This document shows positions 18,545 through 27,634 of a stretch of 64,000 bases of DNA, piece by piece. Positions within the stretch are counted from its first letter, which is position 1, and every line of letters begins with the position of its first letter. This stretch comes from Mesorhizobium prunaredense (GTDB taxonomy: Bacteria > Pseudomonadota > Alphaproteobacteria > Rhizobiales > Rhizobiaceae): assembly GCF_900156895.1 (NCBI RefSeq), contig NZ_FTPD01000006.1, positions 1 to 64,000 of the forward strand, given 5' to 3'. Position numbers and translations under genes: made by a program. The notes below the pieces were generated by a model that did no database searches, was not told the DNA's origin, and saw only the letters and a program-made list of their open reading frames with translations.

Positions 18545-19501
18545 ATGGCCGAAACGCGCACCGAAGCGCTTCACCAGAATGCCGAGGGGCTGGATATCCA
18601 GGCTCCGGACGCCATCCTTTCCTCGTTGGCCAACGCGCAGATCGAGGCCGCCAAGGCGGTGCGCGGCGCCGTTCCCGCTATCGCCAAAGCCGCCGAGATC
18701 ATCGCCAGCCGGCTGAACAGCGGCGGCAAGCTCGCTTACGCAGCGGCCGGCAGCTCGGGTCTGATGGCGCTGGCCGATGCGCTGGAACTGCCCGGCACCT
18801 TCGGCATTCAGCGCGACCGTATCGCCATCCTGATCGCCGGTGGCGACGATGCCTTCAAGGCACTGGCCGGCGGGCCGGAGGACGACACCGAAGAAGCCTC
18901 GGCAGCGGTTGTCGCTGCCGGCATCGGCGAGGGCGACTGCCTGATCGCGGTCTCGGCCAGCGGCTCGACGCCCTATGCGGTCAGGGCGATCGAGGACGCC
19001 CGGCGCCGGGGTGCGGCAACCATCGCCATCGCCAACAACAAGGATGCGCCGCTGCTTCGGCTGGCCGACATCGCCATATTGCTCGAAACACCGCCGGAGC
19101 TGATCGCCGGCTCGACGCGCATGGGCGCCGGCACCGCCCAGAAGATCGCGCTCAACATGCTGTCGACGCTGGCCGCCATCCATCTTGGCCATGTCCATGA
19201 CGGCTACATGGTCAATCTCACGGCCGACAACATCAAGCTGCGCGACCGCGCCGCCCGCATCGTTGCCGCCATCAGCGGACGCGACAGGGACGATGCGGCG
19301 CGCCTGCTCGAGAACAGCGGCGGCGTCGTCAAGACCGCCATTCTGCTCGCCGCCGGCGCCGCCAGCGCCGATGCGGCGCGGAAGATACTGGAAGGCACCG
19401 GCCAGAAGCTGCGTCCGGCGCTTTCCGCGATCGAGGGGAGCATGGGGCGGAAAGCCTCTGTTCTCAAAACCGAACCTGAAAAAGGTCAACAGGGAGACTG
19501 A
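18545..19501 (+). CDS. murQ: N-acetylmuramic acid 6-phosphate etherase
   Basis: Cleaves the lactyl ether of MurNAc-6-phosphate to GlcNAc-6-phosphate and D-lactate, linking wall recycling to NagA. The 318-residue SIS protein begins MAETRTEALHQNAEGLD and shows the family motifs GGKLAYAAAGSSGLMALAD, SASGSTPYAV and IAGSTRMGAGTAQKIALNML. The start at 18545 has a textbook GGAGGGAAAG before it; an upstream open extension to 18488 covers operator site B and is not used. It heads the plus-strand operon, two bases from the sugar-binding protein gene, so imported muropeptide sugars or GlcNAc are the probable substrates. Confidence 0.93.
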   Translation: MAETRTEALHQNAEGLDIQAPDAILSSLANAQIEAAKAVRGAVPAIAKAAEIIASRLNSGGKLAYAAAGSSGLMALADALELPGTFGIQRDRIAILIAGGDDAFKALAGGPEDDTEEASAAVVAAGIGEGDCLIAVSASGSTPYAVRAIEDARRRGAATIAIANNKDAPLLRLADIAILLETPPELIAGSTRMGAGTAQKIALNMLSTLAAIHLGHVHDGYMVNLTADNIKLRDRAARIVAAISGRDRDDAARLLENSGGVVKTAILLAAGAASADAARKILEGTGQKLRPALSAIEGSMGRKASVLKTEPEKGQQGD

Positions 19502-19503
19502 GC

Positions 19504-20763
19504 ATGACAACCAAACTACTGACGGCACTGCTTCTCGGCACCAGCATTCTCGGCTCCGCCGGAATGGCCTATGCCCAGGACGTAACGCTCAACATCGAAA
19601 GCTGGCGCGGCGACGACCTTGCCATCTGGAAGGACAAGCTGATCCCGGCTTTTGAGGCCAAGAACCCGGGCATCAAGGTGGTGTTCGCGCCGTCGGCGCC
19701 GACCGAATATGACGCCGCGATGGGCGCCAAGCTCGCGGCCGGCTCGGCGGGCGACCTGATCACCTGCCGCCCGTTCGACAAGTCGCTTGAACTGTTCAAG
19801 AAGGGCAACCTCGCCGATATCTCGACGCTGCCCGGCATGGAGAATTTTTCCGACGTCGCCAAGGCCGCCTGGCAGACCGACGACGGCAAGGCGAGCTTCT
19901 GCGTGCCGATGGCTTCCGTCATCCACGGCTTCATCTACAACAAGGACGCCTTCGACCAGCTCGGCATCAAGGTGCCGACGACGAATGAGGAGTTCTACGC
20001 CGCGCTCGACAAGATCAAGGCCGACGGCACCTACATCCCGATGGCGATGGGCACCAAGGATCTCTGGGAAGCCGCGACCATGGGCTACCAGAACATCGGC
20101 CCGAACTACTGGAAGGGCGAGGAAGGCCGCACCGCGCTGATCAAGGGCGAGCAAAAACTGACCGACCCGCAGTGGGTCGCGCCCTTTGCCGAACTCGCCA
20201 AATGGAAGCCGTATCTCGGCGACGGTTTTGAGGCACAGACCTATCCGGACAGCCAGAACCTGTTCACGCTTGGCCGCGCCGCCATCTACCCGGCCGGCTC
20301 GTGGGAAATCGGCCTTTTCAACACCCAAGCCCAGTTCAAGATGGGCGCCTTCCCGCCGCCGGTGCAGAAGGCCGGCGACACTTGCTACATCTCCGACCAC
20401 ACCGATATCGGCATGGGTCTGAATGCGGCGTCGAAGAATGCCGATGCGGCCAAGACCTTCCTGTCCTGGGTCGCCTCGCCGGATTTTGCCACTATCTACG
20501 CCAACGCGCTGCCGGGCTTCTTCAGCCTGAACAACACGCCGGTGAAGATGGAAGACCCGCTGGCGCAGGAATTCGTCTCCTGGCGCGACAAGTGCAAGTC
20601 GACGATCCGCTCGACTTACCAGATCCTGGGCCGCGGTACGCCGAACCTCGAAAACGAGACATGGGTTGAGTCGGCTAACGTCATCAACGGCACCGATACG
20701 CCGGAAGCTGCCGCCAAGAAACTGCAGGACGGTCTCGACAGCTGGTACAAGCCGGCGAAGTAA
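19504..20763 (+). CDS. Sugar ABC transporter substrate-binding protein
   Basis: A periplasmic family-1 solute-binding protein of 419 residues with a signal peptide ending GMAYAQ. Typical strands are LNIESWRGDDLAIWKDKLIPAFE near the mature N terminus and the C-terminal TWVESANVINGTDTPEAAAKKLQ. Gene context (murQ two bases upstream, two permeases downstream, the nag operon divergent) points to an amino sugar such as GlcNAc, chitobiose or MurNAc. The repeat-containing gap of 236 bp after it may give this gene higher transcript levels than the permeases, a usual need for binding proteins. Confidence 0.9.
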   Translation: MTTKLLTALLLGTSILGSAGMAYAQDVTLNIESWRGDDLAIWKDKLIPAFEAKNPGIKVVFAPSAPTEYDAAMGAKLAAGSAGDLITCRPFDKSLELFKKGNLADISTLPGMENFSDVAKAAWQTDDGKASFCVPMASVIHGFIYNKDAFDQLGIKVPTTNEEFYAALDKIKADGTYIPMAMGTKDLWEAATMGYQNIGPNYWKGEEGRTALIKGEQKLTDPQWVAPFAELAKWKPYLGDGFEAQTYPDSQNLFTLGRAAIYPAGSWEIGLFNTQAQFKMGAFPPPVQKAGDTCYISDHTDIGMGLNAASKNADAAKTFLSWVASPDFATIYANALPGFFSLNNTPVKMEDPLAQEFVSWRDKCKSTIRSTYQILGRGTPNLENETWVESANVINGTDTPEAAAKKLQDGLDSWYKPAK

Positions 20764-20772
20764 GAGCGAGCG

Positions 20773-20945
20773 CTATCTCCCCCCTCGAGGGGGGAGATGT
20801 CGCCGAAGGCGACAGAGGGGGTCGGTAAAGGCAGGCTGCGACCTGATCGTTGCCGGAAGGCGCGGTCGAAGTCACGATGGCGCACTGCTCGGCCGACCCC
20901 ACCCGCCTTGCTTCGCGAGGCACCCTCCCCTCGAGGGGTAGGGAG
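20773..20945. repeat. Palindromic rhizobial intergenic repeat
   Basis: The left end (CTCCCCCCTCGAGGGGGGAG) and right end (CCTCCCCTCGAGGGGTAGGG) are short palindromes, and the middle is GC-rich non-coding sequence. It sits between the binding-protein and permease genes. The 30.04 kb element has the same CTCCCCC...GGGGGAG and GACAGAGGGGG strings. Confidence 0.65.
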
Positions 20946-20999
20946 GCGCCGCACCCTTTGGCGGCAACTGCAAGAACCTGATCGGCAGGGACCGAACGC

Positions 21000-21923
21000 A
21001 TGGCCGCAGCACCGAAACGACCATTCCGCTGGCACATCGGCGTCTTTCTGGCGCCGGCGGTGCTGGTCTATACGGCGATCATGATCCTGCCGCTGGCCGG
21101 CACGCTGCAGCTCTCGCTGTTTCGCAACATCGACCAGGTTCAGGTCTTCGTCGGGTTGGAAAACTTCCGCAGGCTGTTCGGCGATCCCAACTGGTCGGTC
21201 AGTTTCTGGAACGCACTGCGCAACAACGTCTGGTTCTTCATCATCCACATGATCGTGCAGAATCCGATCGGGGTGCTTTTGGCCGCTCTGCTGTCCAGCC
21301 CGCGGCTGAGATTCTCCGCCTTCTACCGTACGGCGATCTTCGTGCCGACGATCCTGTCCTTCGTCATCGTCGGCTTCGCCTGGAAGCTGATCCTGTCGCC
21401 GCTGTGGGGCGTGGCGCCGAACCTGATGGATCTTGTCGGCCTCAAAAGCCTGTTCACGCCGTGGCTCGGCAAAGAACAATATGCGCTCACCACGCTCAGC
21501 CTGATCTCGGTGTGGCAGTTCGTCGGCATCCCGATGATGCTGATCTATGCCGCGCTGCTGTCGATCCCAGAGGAGGTGATCGAAGCCGCCGAATGCGACG
21601 GCATCACCGGCATGGCGCAGTTCTGGAAGATCAAGCTGCCGCTGATCCTGCCGTCGATCGGCATCATCTCGATCCTCACCTTCGTCGGCAATTTCAACGC
21701 CTTCGACCTGATCTACACCGCGCAAGGCGCGCTGGCCGGGCCGAATTATTCGACCGATATCCTCGGCACCTTCCTCTACCGGGCCTTCTTCGGTTTCCAG
21801 CTGCAAATCGGCGATCCCAATATGGGCGCGGCGATCGCCACGATGATGTTCCTGATCATCCTTGGCGGCGTCTGCGTCTACCTGTTCCTCGTCCAGACGC
21901 GCCTGCGTCGCTATCAGTTCTGA
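21000..21923 (+). CDS. Sugar ABC transporter permease (MalF-like)
   Basis: An inner-membrane subunit of 307 residues with about six hydrophobic segments, starting at VFLAPAVLVYTAIMILPLAG. The cytoplasmic EAA loop that docks the ATPase is visible as EAAECDGITGMAQFWKIKLP around residue 200. It pairs with the second permease nine bases downstream to form the channel. Binding protein upstream, ATPase downstream, so the operon encodes a complete CUT1-type importer, probably for an amino sugar. Confidence 0.9.
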   Translation: MAAAPKRPFRWHIGVFLAPAVLVYTAIMILPLAGTLQLSLFRNIDQVQVFVGLENFRRLFGDPNWSVSFWNALRNNVWFFIIHMIVQNPIGVLLAALLSSPRLRFSAFYRTAIFVPTILSFVIVGFAWKLILSPLWGVAPNLMDLVGLKSLFTPWLGKEQYALTTLSLISVWQFVGIPMMLIYAALLSIPEEVIEAAECDGITGMAQFWKIKLPLILPSIGIISILTFVGNFNAFDLIYTAQGALAGPNYSTDILGTFLYRAFFGFQLQIGDPNMGAAIATMMFLIILGGVCVYLFLVQTRLRRYQF

Positions 21924-21931
21924 GGCGTAAG

Positions 21932-22771
21932 ATGAGCACGGCAACCCACTCCCTGCCCCGCACCATCGGTGCCCATGCGGTGCTGTTGACCTACACGGTG
22001 ATCGCGCTGTTTCCGGTGATCATCGTCATCATGAATTCGTTTAAATCCCGCGCGGGCATCTTCGGCGCGCCGCTGACGCCGCCAACCCCGAAAACCTTCG
22101 ACCTGATCGGCTACACCACCGTCATCGGCCAAGGCGATTTCATCCATTATTTCCAGAACAGCCTTGTCGTCACCGTCGCCTCGCTGTTCTTCGTGCTGCT
22201 GTTCGGCGCGATGGCCGCCTTTGCGCTGTCGGAATACCGCTTCCGCGGCAATTCGCTGATGGGGCTTTATCTCGCGCTCGGCATCATGATCCCGATCCGC
22301 CTCGGCACCGTCGCCATCCTGCAATTGATGGTGGCGAGCGGGCTGGTCAACACGCTGACGGCGCTGATCCTGGTCTATACGGCGCAAGGCCTGCCGCTCG
22401 CCGTCTTCATCCTGTCGGAGTTCATGAAGCAGGTGTCCGACGATCTGAAGAATGCCGGACGCATCGACGGCCTGTCCGAATACACCATCTTCTTCCGGCT
22501 GGTGCTGCCGCTGGTCAGGCCATCGATGGCGACGGTCGCCGTCTTCACCATGATCCCGATCTGGAACGATCTGTGGTTTCCGCTGATCCTGGCGCCGTCG
22601 GAGGAAACCAAGACGGTGACGCTCGGCGCCCAGCTGTTCCTCGGCCAGTTCGTCACCAACTGGAACGCGATCCTGGCCGCGCTGTCGCTGGCGATCATGC
22701 CGGTGCTGATCCTCTACGTCATCTTCTCGCGGCAACTGATCCGCGGCATAACTTCCGGAGCGGTCAAGTGA
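21932..22771 (+). CDS. Sugar ABC transporter permease (MalG-like)
   Basis: The second channel subunit, 279 residues. It shows the opening membrane helix VLLTYTVIALFPVIIVIMNSFK, the EAA-type loop NAGRIDGLSEYTIFFRLVLP around residue 180 and the C-terminal RQLIRGITSGAVK typical of MalG-type proteins. The start at 21932 is eight bases after the stop of the first permease gene. Its own stop overlaps the GTG start of a DUF4304-like gene, an unusual insertion in a CUT1 operon. Confidence 0.9.
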   Translation: MSTATHSLPRTIGAHAVLLTYTVIALFPVIIVIMNSFKSRAGIFGAPLTPPTPKTFDLIGYTTVIGQGDFIHYFQNSLVVTVASLFFVLLFGAMAAFALSEYRFRGNSLMGLYLALGIMIPIRLGTVAILQLMVASGLVNTLTALILVYTAQGLPLAVFILSEFMKQVSDDLKNAGRIDGLSEYTIFFRLVLPLVRPSMATVAVFTMIPIWNDLWFPLILAPSEETKTVTLGAQLFLGQFVTNWNAILAALSLAIMPVLILYVIFSRQLIRGITSGAVK

Positions 22772-23235
22772 GTGATGGTCGAGAGATTGTCGTACAGGCC
22801 CTTGTCGAGACAGCGAGCCGCTATGGATTTCGAGGCGTTCGCGCCACGAATTTTTACCGGGAGTGGCCGGAGACCATCTGCTTGCTAAACCTTCAGAAGT
22901 CTTCCTGGGGGCCGCAGTTCTATATGAACGCCGCTGTCTGGTTTACGCGGCTTGGGAAGGAACGCCGGCCGAAAGAATACAACTGTCACATTCGTTGGCG
23001 CGTCAATTCCCAGATGGAAGACGAGCAGTCGGAGGCGTTCACGGGTGCACTCGATCTGGACCACCCGATGCCGGACGATCACAGATATTCACTGATCAAG
23101 GACGGTGTCGATGAATATGGCTTCGGACTTCTGGCGCGTTGCGAAACAGAACAGGCGGCTTTGCGGGTCGCAGATGAATGCGAGCCACAAGTGATGGTGG
23201 CACTTGTGGCCCGCAAGCAAGAAAAGGCAGGTTGA
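22768..23235 (+). CDS. DUF4304-like small cytoplasmic protein
   Basis: A soluble protein of 155 residues that resembles DUF4304 proteins (GFRGVRATNFYREWPETICLL, LNLQKSSWGPQFYMNAAVWF, HIRWR); members have no assigned function and are often found near toxin-immunity genes. The GTG start overlaps the permease stop (GTGA), which makes it translationally coupled to the transporter operon, and the oxidoreductase gene begins one base after its stop. Such a gene is not part of standard sugar operons. Whether it helps the transporter or is a neutral insertion cannot be told. Confidence 0.7.
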   Translation: MSDGREIVVQALVETASRYGFRGVRATNFYREWPETICLLNLQKSSWGPQFYMNAAVWFTRLGKERRPKEYNCHIRWRVNSQMEDEQSEAFTGALDLDHPMPDDHRYSLIKDGVDEYGFGLLARCETEQAALRVADECEPQVMVALVARKQEKAG

Positions 23236-23236
23236 A

Positions 23237-24292
23237 ATGACTGCACCTCTTCGCGTCGTCGTCGCGGGGCTCGGCAATATGGGCCGCAGCCATGCGCTGG
23301 CCTATCACACCAATCCGGGTTTTGAGATCGCGGCGCTGATCAATCGTTCCGACGTGCCGCTGCCGGCCGGGCTTTCAGGCTATGGCATCAGGCGCTCCTT
23401 CGACGAGGCGCTGCGCGACGAAAAACCTGATGTCGTCTGCATCGCCACCTATTCCGACAGCCATGCCGACTATGCGGTCAAGGCGTTCGAGGCCGGCTGC
23501 CATGTCTTCGTCGAAAAGCCGCTGGCGACGACGGTGGCGGATGGCAAACGCGTCGTCGCGGCAGCCAAGGCCAACGGCAAAAAACTGGTGATCGGCTACA
23601 TCCTGCGCCATCACCCGTCCTGGATCAGGCTGATCGCCGAGGCGCGAAAACTGGGCGGTCCCTACGTGTTCCGCATGAACCTCAACCAGCAATCCTCCGG
23701 CCACAGCTGGGAGACGCACAAGCAATTGATGCAGACGACGTCGCCGATCGTCGATTGCGGCGTGCATTATCTCGACGTGATGCTGCAGATCACCGACGCC
23801 AGGCCGGTCGAGGTGCGCGGCATGGGGTTGAGGCTGAGCGACGAGATTGCGCCGACGATGTACAATTACGGGCACCTGCAGGTGCTGTTCGACGACGGCT
23901 CGGTCGGCTGGTACGAGGCCGGCTGGGGGCCGATGATCTCGGAAACCGCCTTCTTCGTGAAGGACGTGATCTCGCCCAATGGCTGCGTGTCGATCGTCAT
24001 GAAGGAGGGCGTCAGATCCGACGACATCGACACCCACACCAAGACCTCGACCATCCGCCTGCACAGCGCGGCGACCGGCGCTGACGGCAGGTTTGCCAAA
24101 GCGGACGAGATGCTGTCGATGGAAGGCGAACCCGGCCATCAGGATCTCTGCGACCGCGAACAGGCTTTTCTGCTCAAGGCGATCCGCGAGGATATTGATC
24201 TCTCCCGCCACATGGACGACGCGGTGAAGTCGCTCGCCGTCTGCCTTGCCGCCGACGAGAGCGTGCGCAGCGGCAAGGCGGTGCGATTGTGA
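23237..24292 (+). CDS. Gfo/Idh/MocA-family oxidoreductase
   Basis: A 351-residue NAD(P)-dependent sugar dehydrogenase. The Rossmann motif [18 protein letters not shown] opens the protein and the cofactor-site [18 protein letters not shown] follows near residue 98. The C-terminal alpha/beta domain carries [14 protein letters not shown], with the family's catalytic His region. Its place in the transporter operon suggests oxidation or epimerisation of an imported (amino) sugar. The exact substrate is not predictable. Confidence 0.88.
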   Translation: MTAPLRVVVAGLGNMGRSHALAYHTNPGFEIAALINRSDVPLPAGLSGYGIRRSFDEALRDEKPDVVCIATYSDSHADYAVKAFEAGCHVFVEKPLATTVADGKRVVAAAKANGKKLVIGYILRHHPSWIRLIAEARKLGGPYVFRMNLNQQSSGHSWETHKQLMQTTSPIVDCGVHYLDVMLQITDARPVEVRGMGLRLSDEIAPTMYNYGHLQVLFDDGSVGWYEAGWGPMISETAFFVKDVISPNGCVSIVMKEGVRSDDIDTHTKTSTIRLHSAATGADGRFAKADEMLSMEGEPGHQDLCDREQAFLLKAIREDIDLSRHMDDAVKSLAVCLAADESVRSGKAVRL

Positions 24293-24377
24293 CAGGGGAA
24301 TTTTCGTCGGGGTTTGCGCTCTACGGCGCCCCCCTCTGGGGTGCCTTGGCGCCCACATCCCAATCCGGAGGAACAAA

Positions 24378-25376
24378 GTGGGCGCACTGAACATCGAGAA
24401 CGTGAAAAAAGCCTTTGGGCCGGTCGAGGTGCTGAAGGGCATCAACCTCGAAGTGACCGATGGCGAATTCGTCGTCTTCGTCGGCCCCTCCGGCTGTGGC
24501 AAGTCGACCTTGCTCAGGGTCATCGCCGGGCTGGAGGATTCGACCTCGGGCCGGGTGGTGATCGACGGCGCGGACGTCTCCGCGACCCCGCCGGCCAAAC
24601 GCGGCATCGCCATGGTGTTCCAGACCTATGCGCTCTACCCGCATCTGACGGTGAAGAACAATATGGGCCTCGGCCTCAAGCAGGCAGGCACGCCGGCGGC
24701 CGAGATCGACCGCCGCATCGGCATCGCCTCCTCGATGCTGTCGCTGGAACCCTATCTCGCCAGGCGCCCGGCCGAGCTGTCCGGCGGCCAGCGCCAGCGC
24801 GTCGCCATTGGCCGCGCCGTGGTGCGCGAGCCCAAGCTTTTCCTGTTCGACGAGCCTTTGTCCAACCTCGATGCCGCGCTGCGCGTCAACACCAGGCTGG
24901 AGATCGCGCAACTGCATCGCCGGCTGAAGGCGACGATGATCTATGTCACCCACGACCAGGTCGAGGCGATGACGCTGGCCGACAAGATCGTCGTGCTCAA
25001 TGCCGGCAGGATCGAGCAGATCGGCGGACCGATGGAGCTCTACAATGCGCCGGCGAATGAGTTTGTCGCCGGCTTCATCGGCTCGCCGAAGATGAATTTC
25101 GTCGATGGCGCCAGGCTTGGCGAGACGGCCAAGACCATCGGCGTCCGGCCAGAGCACCTGACCGTCGATGCGAAATCCGGTGCCTGGAAAGGCACGGTCG
25201 TCCATGCCGAGCACCTCGGCGCCGACACCAACCTCTATCTCGACTGCGAAAAGGCCGGGCTGATCACCGTGCGCATTTTTGGCGTCTACAACGCCGAACC
25301 GGGCGCCACGCTCTACGCGACGCCGGATCCGGCCAAGACCTATCGGTTCGGGACTGATGGCAAGGTGCTGAAGTAG
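24378..25376 (+). CDS. Sugar ABC transporter ATP-binding protein (UgpC/MsmX-like)
   Basis: The energy-coupling subunit, 332 residues. Walker A is GPSGCGKST, the signature is [16 protein letters not shown], Walker B is [12 protein letters not shown], and the switch His sits in [18 protein letters not shown]-terminal TOBE/MalK-type regulatory domain follows. The start is a GTG at 24378 with GGAGGA seven bases upstream; the longer open frame to 24246 is not used. It closes the mur/ABC operon. Confidence 0.93.
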   Translation: MGALNIENVKKAFGPVEVLKGINLEVTDGEFVVFVGPSGCGKSTLLRVIAGLEDSTSGRVVIDGADVSATPPAKRGIAMVFQTYALYPHLTVKNNMGLGLKQAGTPAAEIDRRIGIASSMLSLEPYLARRPAELSGGQRQRVAIGRAVVREPKLFLFDEPLSNLDAALRVNTRLEIAQLHRRLKATMIYVTHDQVEAMTLADKIVVLNAGRIEQIGGPMELYNAPANEFVAGFIGSPKMNFVDGARLGETAKTIGVRPEHLTVDAKSGAWKGTVVHAEHLGADTNLYLDCEKAGLITVRIFGVYNAEPGATLYATPDPAKTYRFGTDGKVLK

Positions 25377-25392
25377 GGTTGCGGCAAAGGTT

Positions 25393-25520
25393 GGCGCTGC
25401 CCCTCACCCTTACCCTCTCCCCGTACAGAGAGGGGGAGAGGGGGCGTCAGCGCTGCAGCTTCGTCTTTCTCCCCGTCACTATACGGGGAGAAGATGCCGG
25501 CAGGCAGATGAGGCGCGGCG
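25393..25520. repeat. Intergenic repeat with CCCCGTCACTATACGGGG cores
   Basis: Non-coding element between convergent genes containing GCGCTGCCCCTCA, the palindromic core CCCCGTCACTATACGGGG and GCCGGCAGGCAGATGAG. The same core and ends recur near 27.5 kb and twice near 37.4 kb. It may also act as a bidirectional terminator for the flanking convergent genes. Confidence 0.65.
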
Positions 25521-25542
25521 CAAACTTGCCAAAGTGAAGCGC

Positions 25543-26388
25543 CTACTCGTCCGCCTTGAACGTCTGCTTCTGCATGCCCAGCCCTTCGATGCCGAGCTCG
25601 ACGACGTCGCCGGGCTTCAGGAACACCGGCGGCTTCATGCCCAGCCCAACGCCGGGCGGCGTGCCGGTCGAGATGATGTCGCCCGGATGCAGCGACATGA
25701 ACTGGCTGAGATAGGAAACGAGGTAGGCGACGCCATAGACCATGGTCCTGGTCGAGCCGTTCTGCATCGTCTTGCCGTTGACCTTCAGCCACATCGGGAT
25801 GTTCTGCGGGTCCTGGACCTCGTCCTTGGTCACCAGCCACGGGCCGATCGGCCCGAACGTGTCGCAGGACTTGCCCTTGGTCCACTGGCCCTGGCGCTCG
25901 GCCTGGAAGGCGCGCTCGGACACGTCATGCGCGACGCAGTAGCCGGCGACATAATTTAGCGCCTCGGCCTCGGTGACATATTTGGCTTTTCTGCCGATGA
26001 CCACGCCAAGCTCGACTTCCCAGTCGGTCTTGACCGAGCCGCGCGGGATCAGCACGTCGTCGTTTGGCCCGACGATGGCCGAGCTTGCCTTCATGAAGAT
26101 GATCGGCTCCGGCGGCACGGTGGCGCCGGTCTCGGCGGCGTGGTCGGAATAGTTGAGGCCGATGCAGATGAATTTGCCGGTGCCGGCGACGCAGGCGCCG
26201 ATGCGGGGATTGCCGGAAACCGCCGGCAGCGATTTCGGATCGAGCTTCGACAGTTTTTCGAGCGATGCCGGGCCGAGCGCCTCGCCGGCAATGTCGGTGA
26301 CATGGGCGGAGAGGTCGCGGATCGTCCCATCCGCATCGAGCAGGCCGGGGCGTTCGCTCCCCGCCTCGCCATAGCGCAGCAGTTTCAT
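25543..26388 (-). CDS. Fumarylacetoacetate hydrolase family protein
   Basis: A 281-residue FAH-fold enzyme. The fold motifs are ICIGLNYSDHAAETG around residue 75, PIIFMKASSAIVGPNDDV, and DWEVELGVVIGRKAKYV with its metal-binding glutamates, then STGTPPGVGLGMKPP and the closing VVELGIEGLGMQKQ. Members include ureidoglycolate lyase-like, 2,4-diketo-3-deoxy-L-fuconate hydrolase and acylpyruvase activities. The SDR gene that precedes it resembles L-fuconate-pathway dehydrogenases, so a deoxy-keto-sugar-acid hydrolase is the leading idea. The gap between the two holds a long hairpin. Confidence 0.88.
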   Translation of the reverse strand: MKLLRYGEAGSERPGLLDADGTIRDLSAHVTDIAGEALGPASLEKLSKLDPKSLPAVSGNPRIGACVAGTGKFICIGLNYSDHAAETGATVPPEPIIFMKASSAIVGPNDDVLIPRGSVKTDWEVELGVVIGRKAKYVTEAEALNYVAGYCVAHDVSERAFQAERQGQWTKGKSCDTFGPIGPWLVTKDEVQDPQNIPMWLKVNGKTMQNGSTRTMVYGVAYLVSYLSQFMSLHPGDIISTGTPPGVGLGMKPPVFLKPGDVVELGIEGLGMQKQTFKADE

Positions 26389-26472
26389 TCTTTTTTCTCC
26401 CAGTTGCGACCAGAGGCCGTTTGCAAACTCGCTCCGCTGCGGCGAATGGCGTGGTTTTCGAGAACCGGCCTA

Positions 26473-26525
26473 CGCCGGCCGTAGCCCTCATAGGGCGGAG
26501 GTGCTTATGAGGGCTACGGCCGGCG
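26473..26525. repeat. Perfect 20-bp inverted repeat
   Basis: Arms of 20 bases (beginning CGCCGGCCGTAGCC and ending GGCTACGGCCGGCG) are separated by a 13-base loop, in the 220-bp gap between the FAH-family and SDR genes. No T tract follows. It would form a very stable RNA hairpin on the minus-strand transcript, possibly an attenuator or transcript stabiliser. Confidence 0.7.
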
Positions 26526-26609
26526 AAGGCCGGAGCGGAGCGTACTTAAAGTGCCTAGGCAAGCGCAGACGCCACGTCAGGCGCCCGGCAGGATAGGATC
26601 GTTAGACCC

Positions 26610-27341
26610 CTAGATCGACCAGCCACCGTCGATATTATAAGCCTGTCCCGACGTATAGCTGGCGCCGGCCAGATAGACGGCGAGATCGGCGATTTCCTCT
26701 GCTGTGCCGAGGCGGCCCATCGGCTGGCGGGCGATGAAGGCGGCGCGGGCCGCCTCGTAGTCGCCCTGCGCATGCATGCGGTCCTCCAGCGACGGGCTTT
26801 CGACCGTGCCCGGGCAAATGGCGTTGCAGCGTATGCCCTTGCCGACATAGTCGGCGGCGACCGATTTGGTCAGGCCGATGACCGCAGCCTTGGTCAGCCC
26901 ATAGACGAAGCGGTTGGGCACGCCCTTGGTCGAGCCGGCCAGCGACGCCATGTTGATGATCGAGCCGTCGCCGCGCTCCAGCATGCCGGGCAGCACGGCG
27001 CGGATGGTGCGGATCATCGAGCGAACGTTGAGATCCAAAGCAAAATCGAGATCGACGTCCTTCATCTCGAGGATCGAGCCGGAGTGGACGAAGCCGGCGC
27101 AGTTGAACAGCACGTCGACGGCGCCGATCTCGGCGAAGGCCGACGTCACGGCCTCGTCGTTCAGCACGTCAAGCTTGCGGGTCTTGATGCCAGCCGTCTT
27201 GCCGAGTTCGGCGAGCAGCACCTCGTTGATGTCGGTGGCGTGGACGACAGCGCCCGCCTTGGCGAAAGCCAGCGCGCTCGCCCGGCCGATGCCTTGCGCT
27301 GCCGCCGTGACGACAACGATCTTGCCTGCCAGATCCGCCAT
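26610..27341 (-). CDS. SDR-family oxidoreductase
   Basis: A 243-residue short-chain dehydrogenase. The cofactor loop is VVTAAAQGIGRASALAFA, NNAG is replaced by FNCAG, and the active site is the Ser in NMASLAG with YGLTKAAVIGL giving Tyr and Lys. The C-terminal SGQAYNIDGGWSI is standard. The sequence resembles 2-keto-3-deoxy-L-fuconate dehydrogenases and related sugar-acid enzymes, which suits the FAH-family hydrolase downstream. The start MADLAGKIVVV at 27341 is preferred over an open extension to 27374. Confidence 0.88.
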   Translation of the reverse strand: MADLAGKIVVVTAAAQGIGRASALAFAKAGAVVHATDINEVLLAELGKTAGIKTRKLDVLNDEAVTSAFAEIGAVDVLFNCAGFVHSGSILEMKDVDLDFALDLNVRSMIRTIRAVLPGMLERGDGSIINMASLAGSTKGVPNRFVYGLTKAAVIGLTKSVAADYVGKGIRCNAICPGTVESPSLEDRMHAQGDYEAARAAFIARQPMGRLGTAEEIADLAVYLAGASYTSGQAYNIDGGWSI

Positions 27342-27520
27342 GCTTTTTTTCTCCTGGCCTGTCTGCGATCGCAAGGTTTTACCGGCTCAAGGCCAAGGCG
27401 CAGTGTGCCAGCCGGACGCTACCATGCCGCCTATTCCGATGTTCGCCTGCGAGCCAAATGTTTTTTCTCGGTAAAGAACATCTTTTGGCCCGTCAAGCCC
27501 GGAGATTCCCTTCCGGGCAT

Positions 27521-27607
27521 TGGCGCTGCCCCTCACCTGCCTGCCGGCATCCTCTCCCGTCACTATACGGGGAGAAATGCCCGGCAGGGCAATGAGGGGC
27601 GGCGCCG
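27521..27607. repeat. Intergenic repeat, second copy of the CTATACGGGG type
   Basis: Carries GGCGCTGCCCCTCA, CCCGTCACTATACGGGGAG, GCCCGGCAGGGC and GAGGGGCGGCGCC, the same ends and core as the elements near 25.4 and 37.4 kb. It lies between the SDR gene and the aldehyde dehydrogenase gene. Confidence 0.65.
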
Positions 27608-27634
27608 ACGTCGACAATTGCAATCTACACACGC

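Noticed and set aside
24316..24345. GC-rich string before the ABC ATPase gene, resembling an end of the GGCGCCCCCCTCT repeat
   Set aside because: Only a short match with no second end; too little to call a repeat copy.
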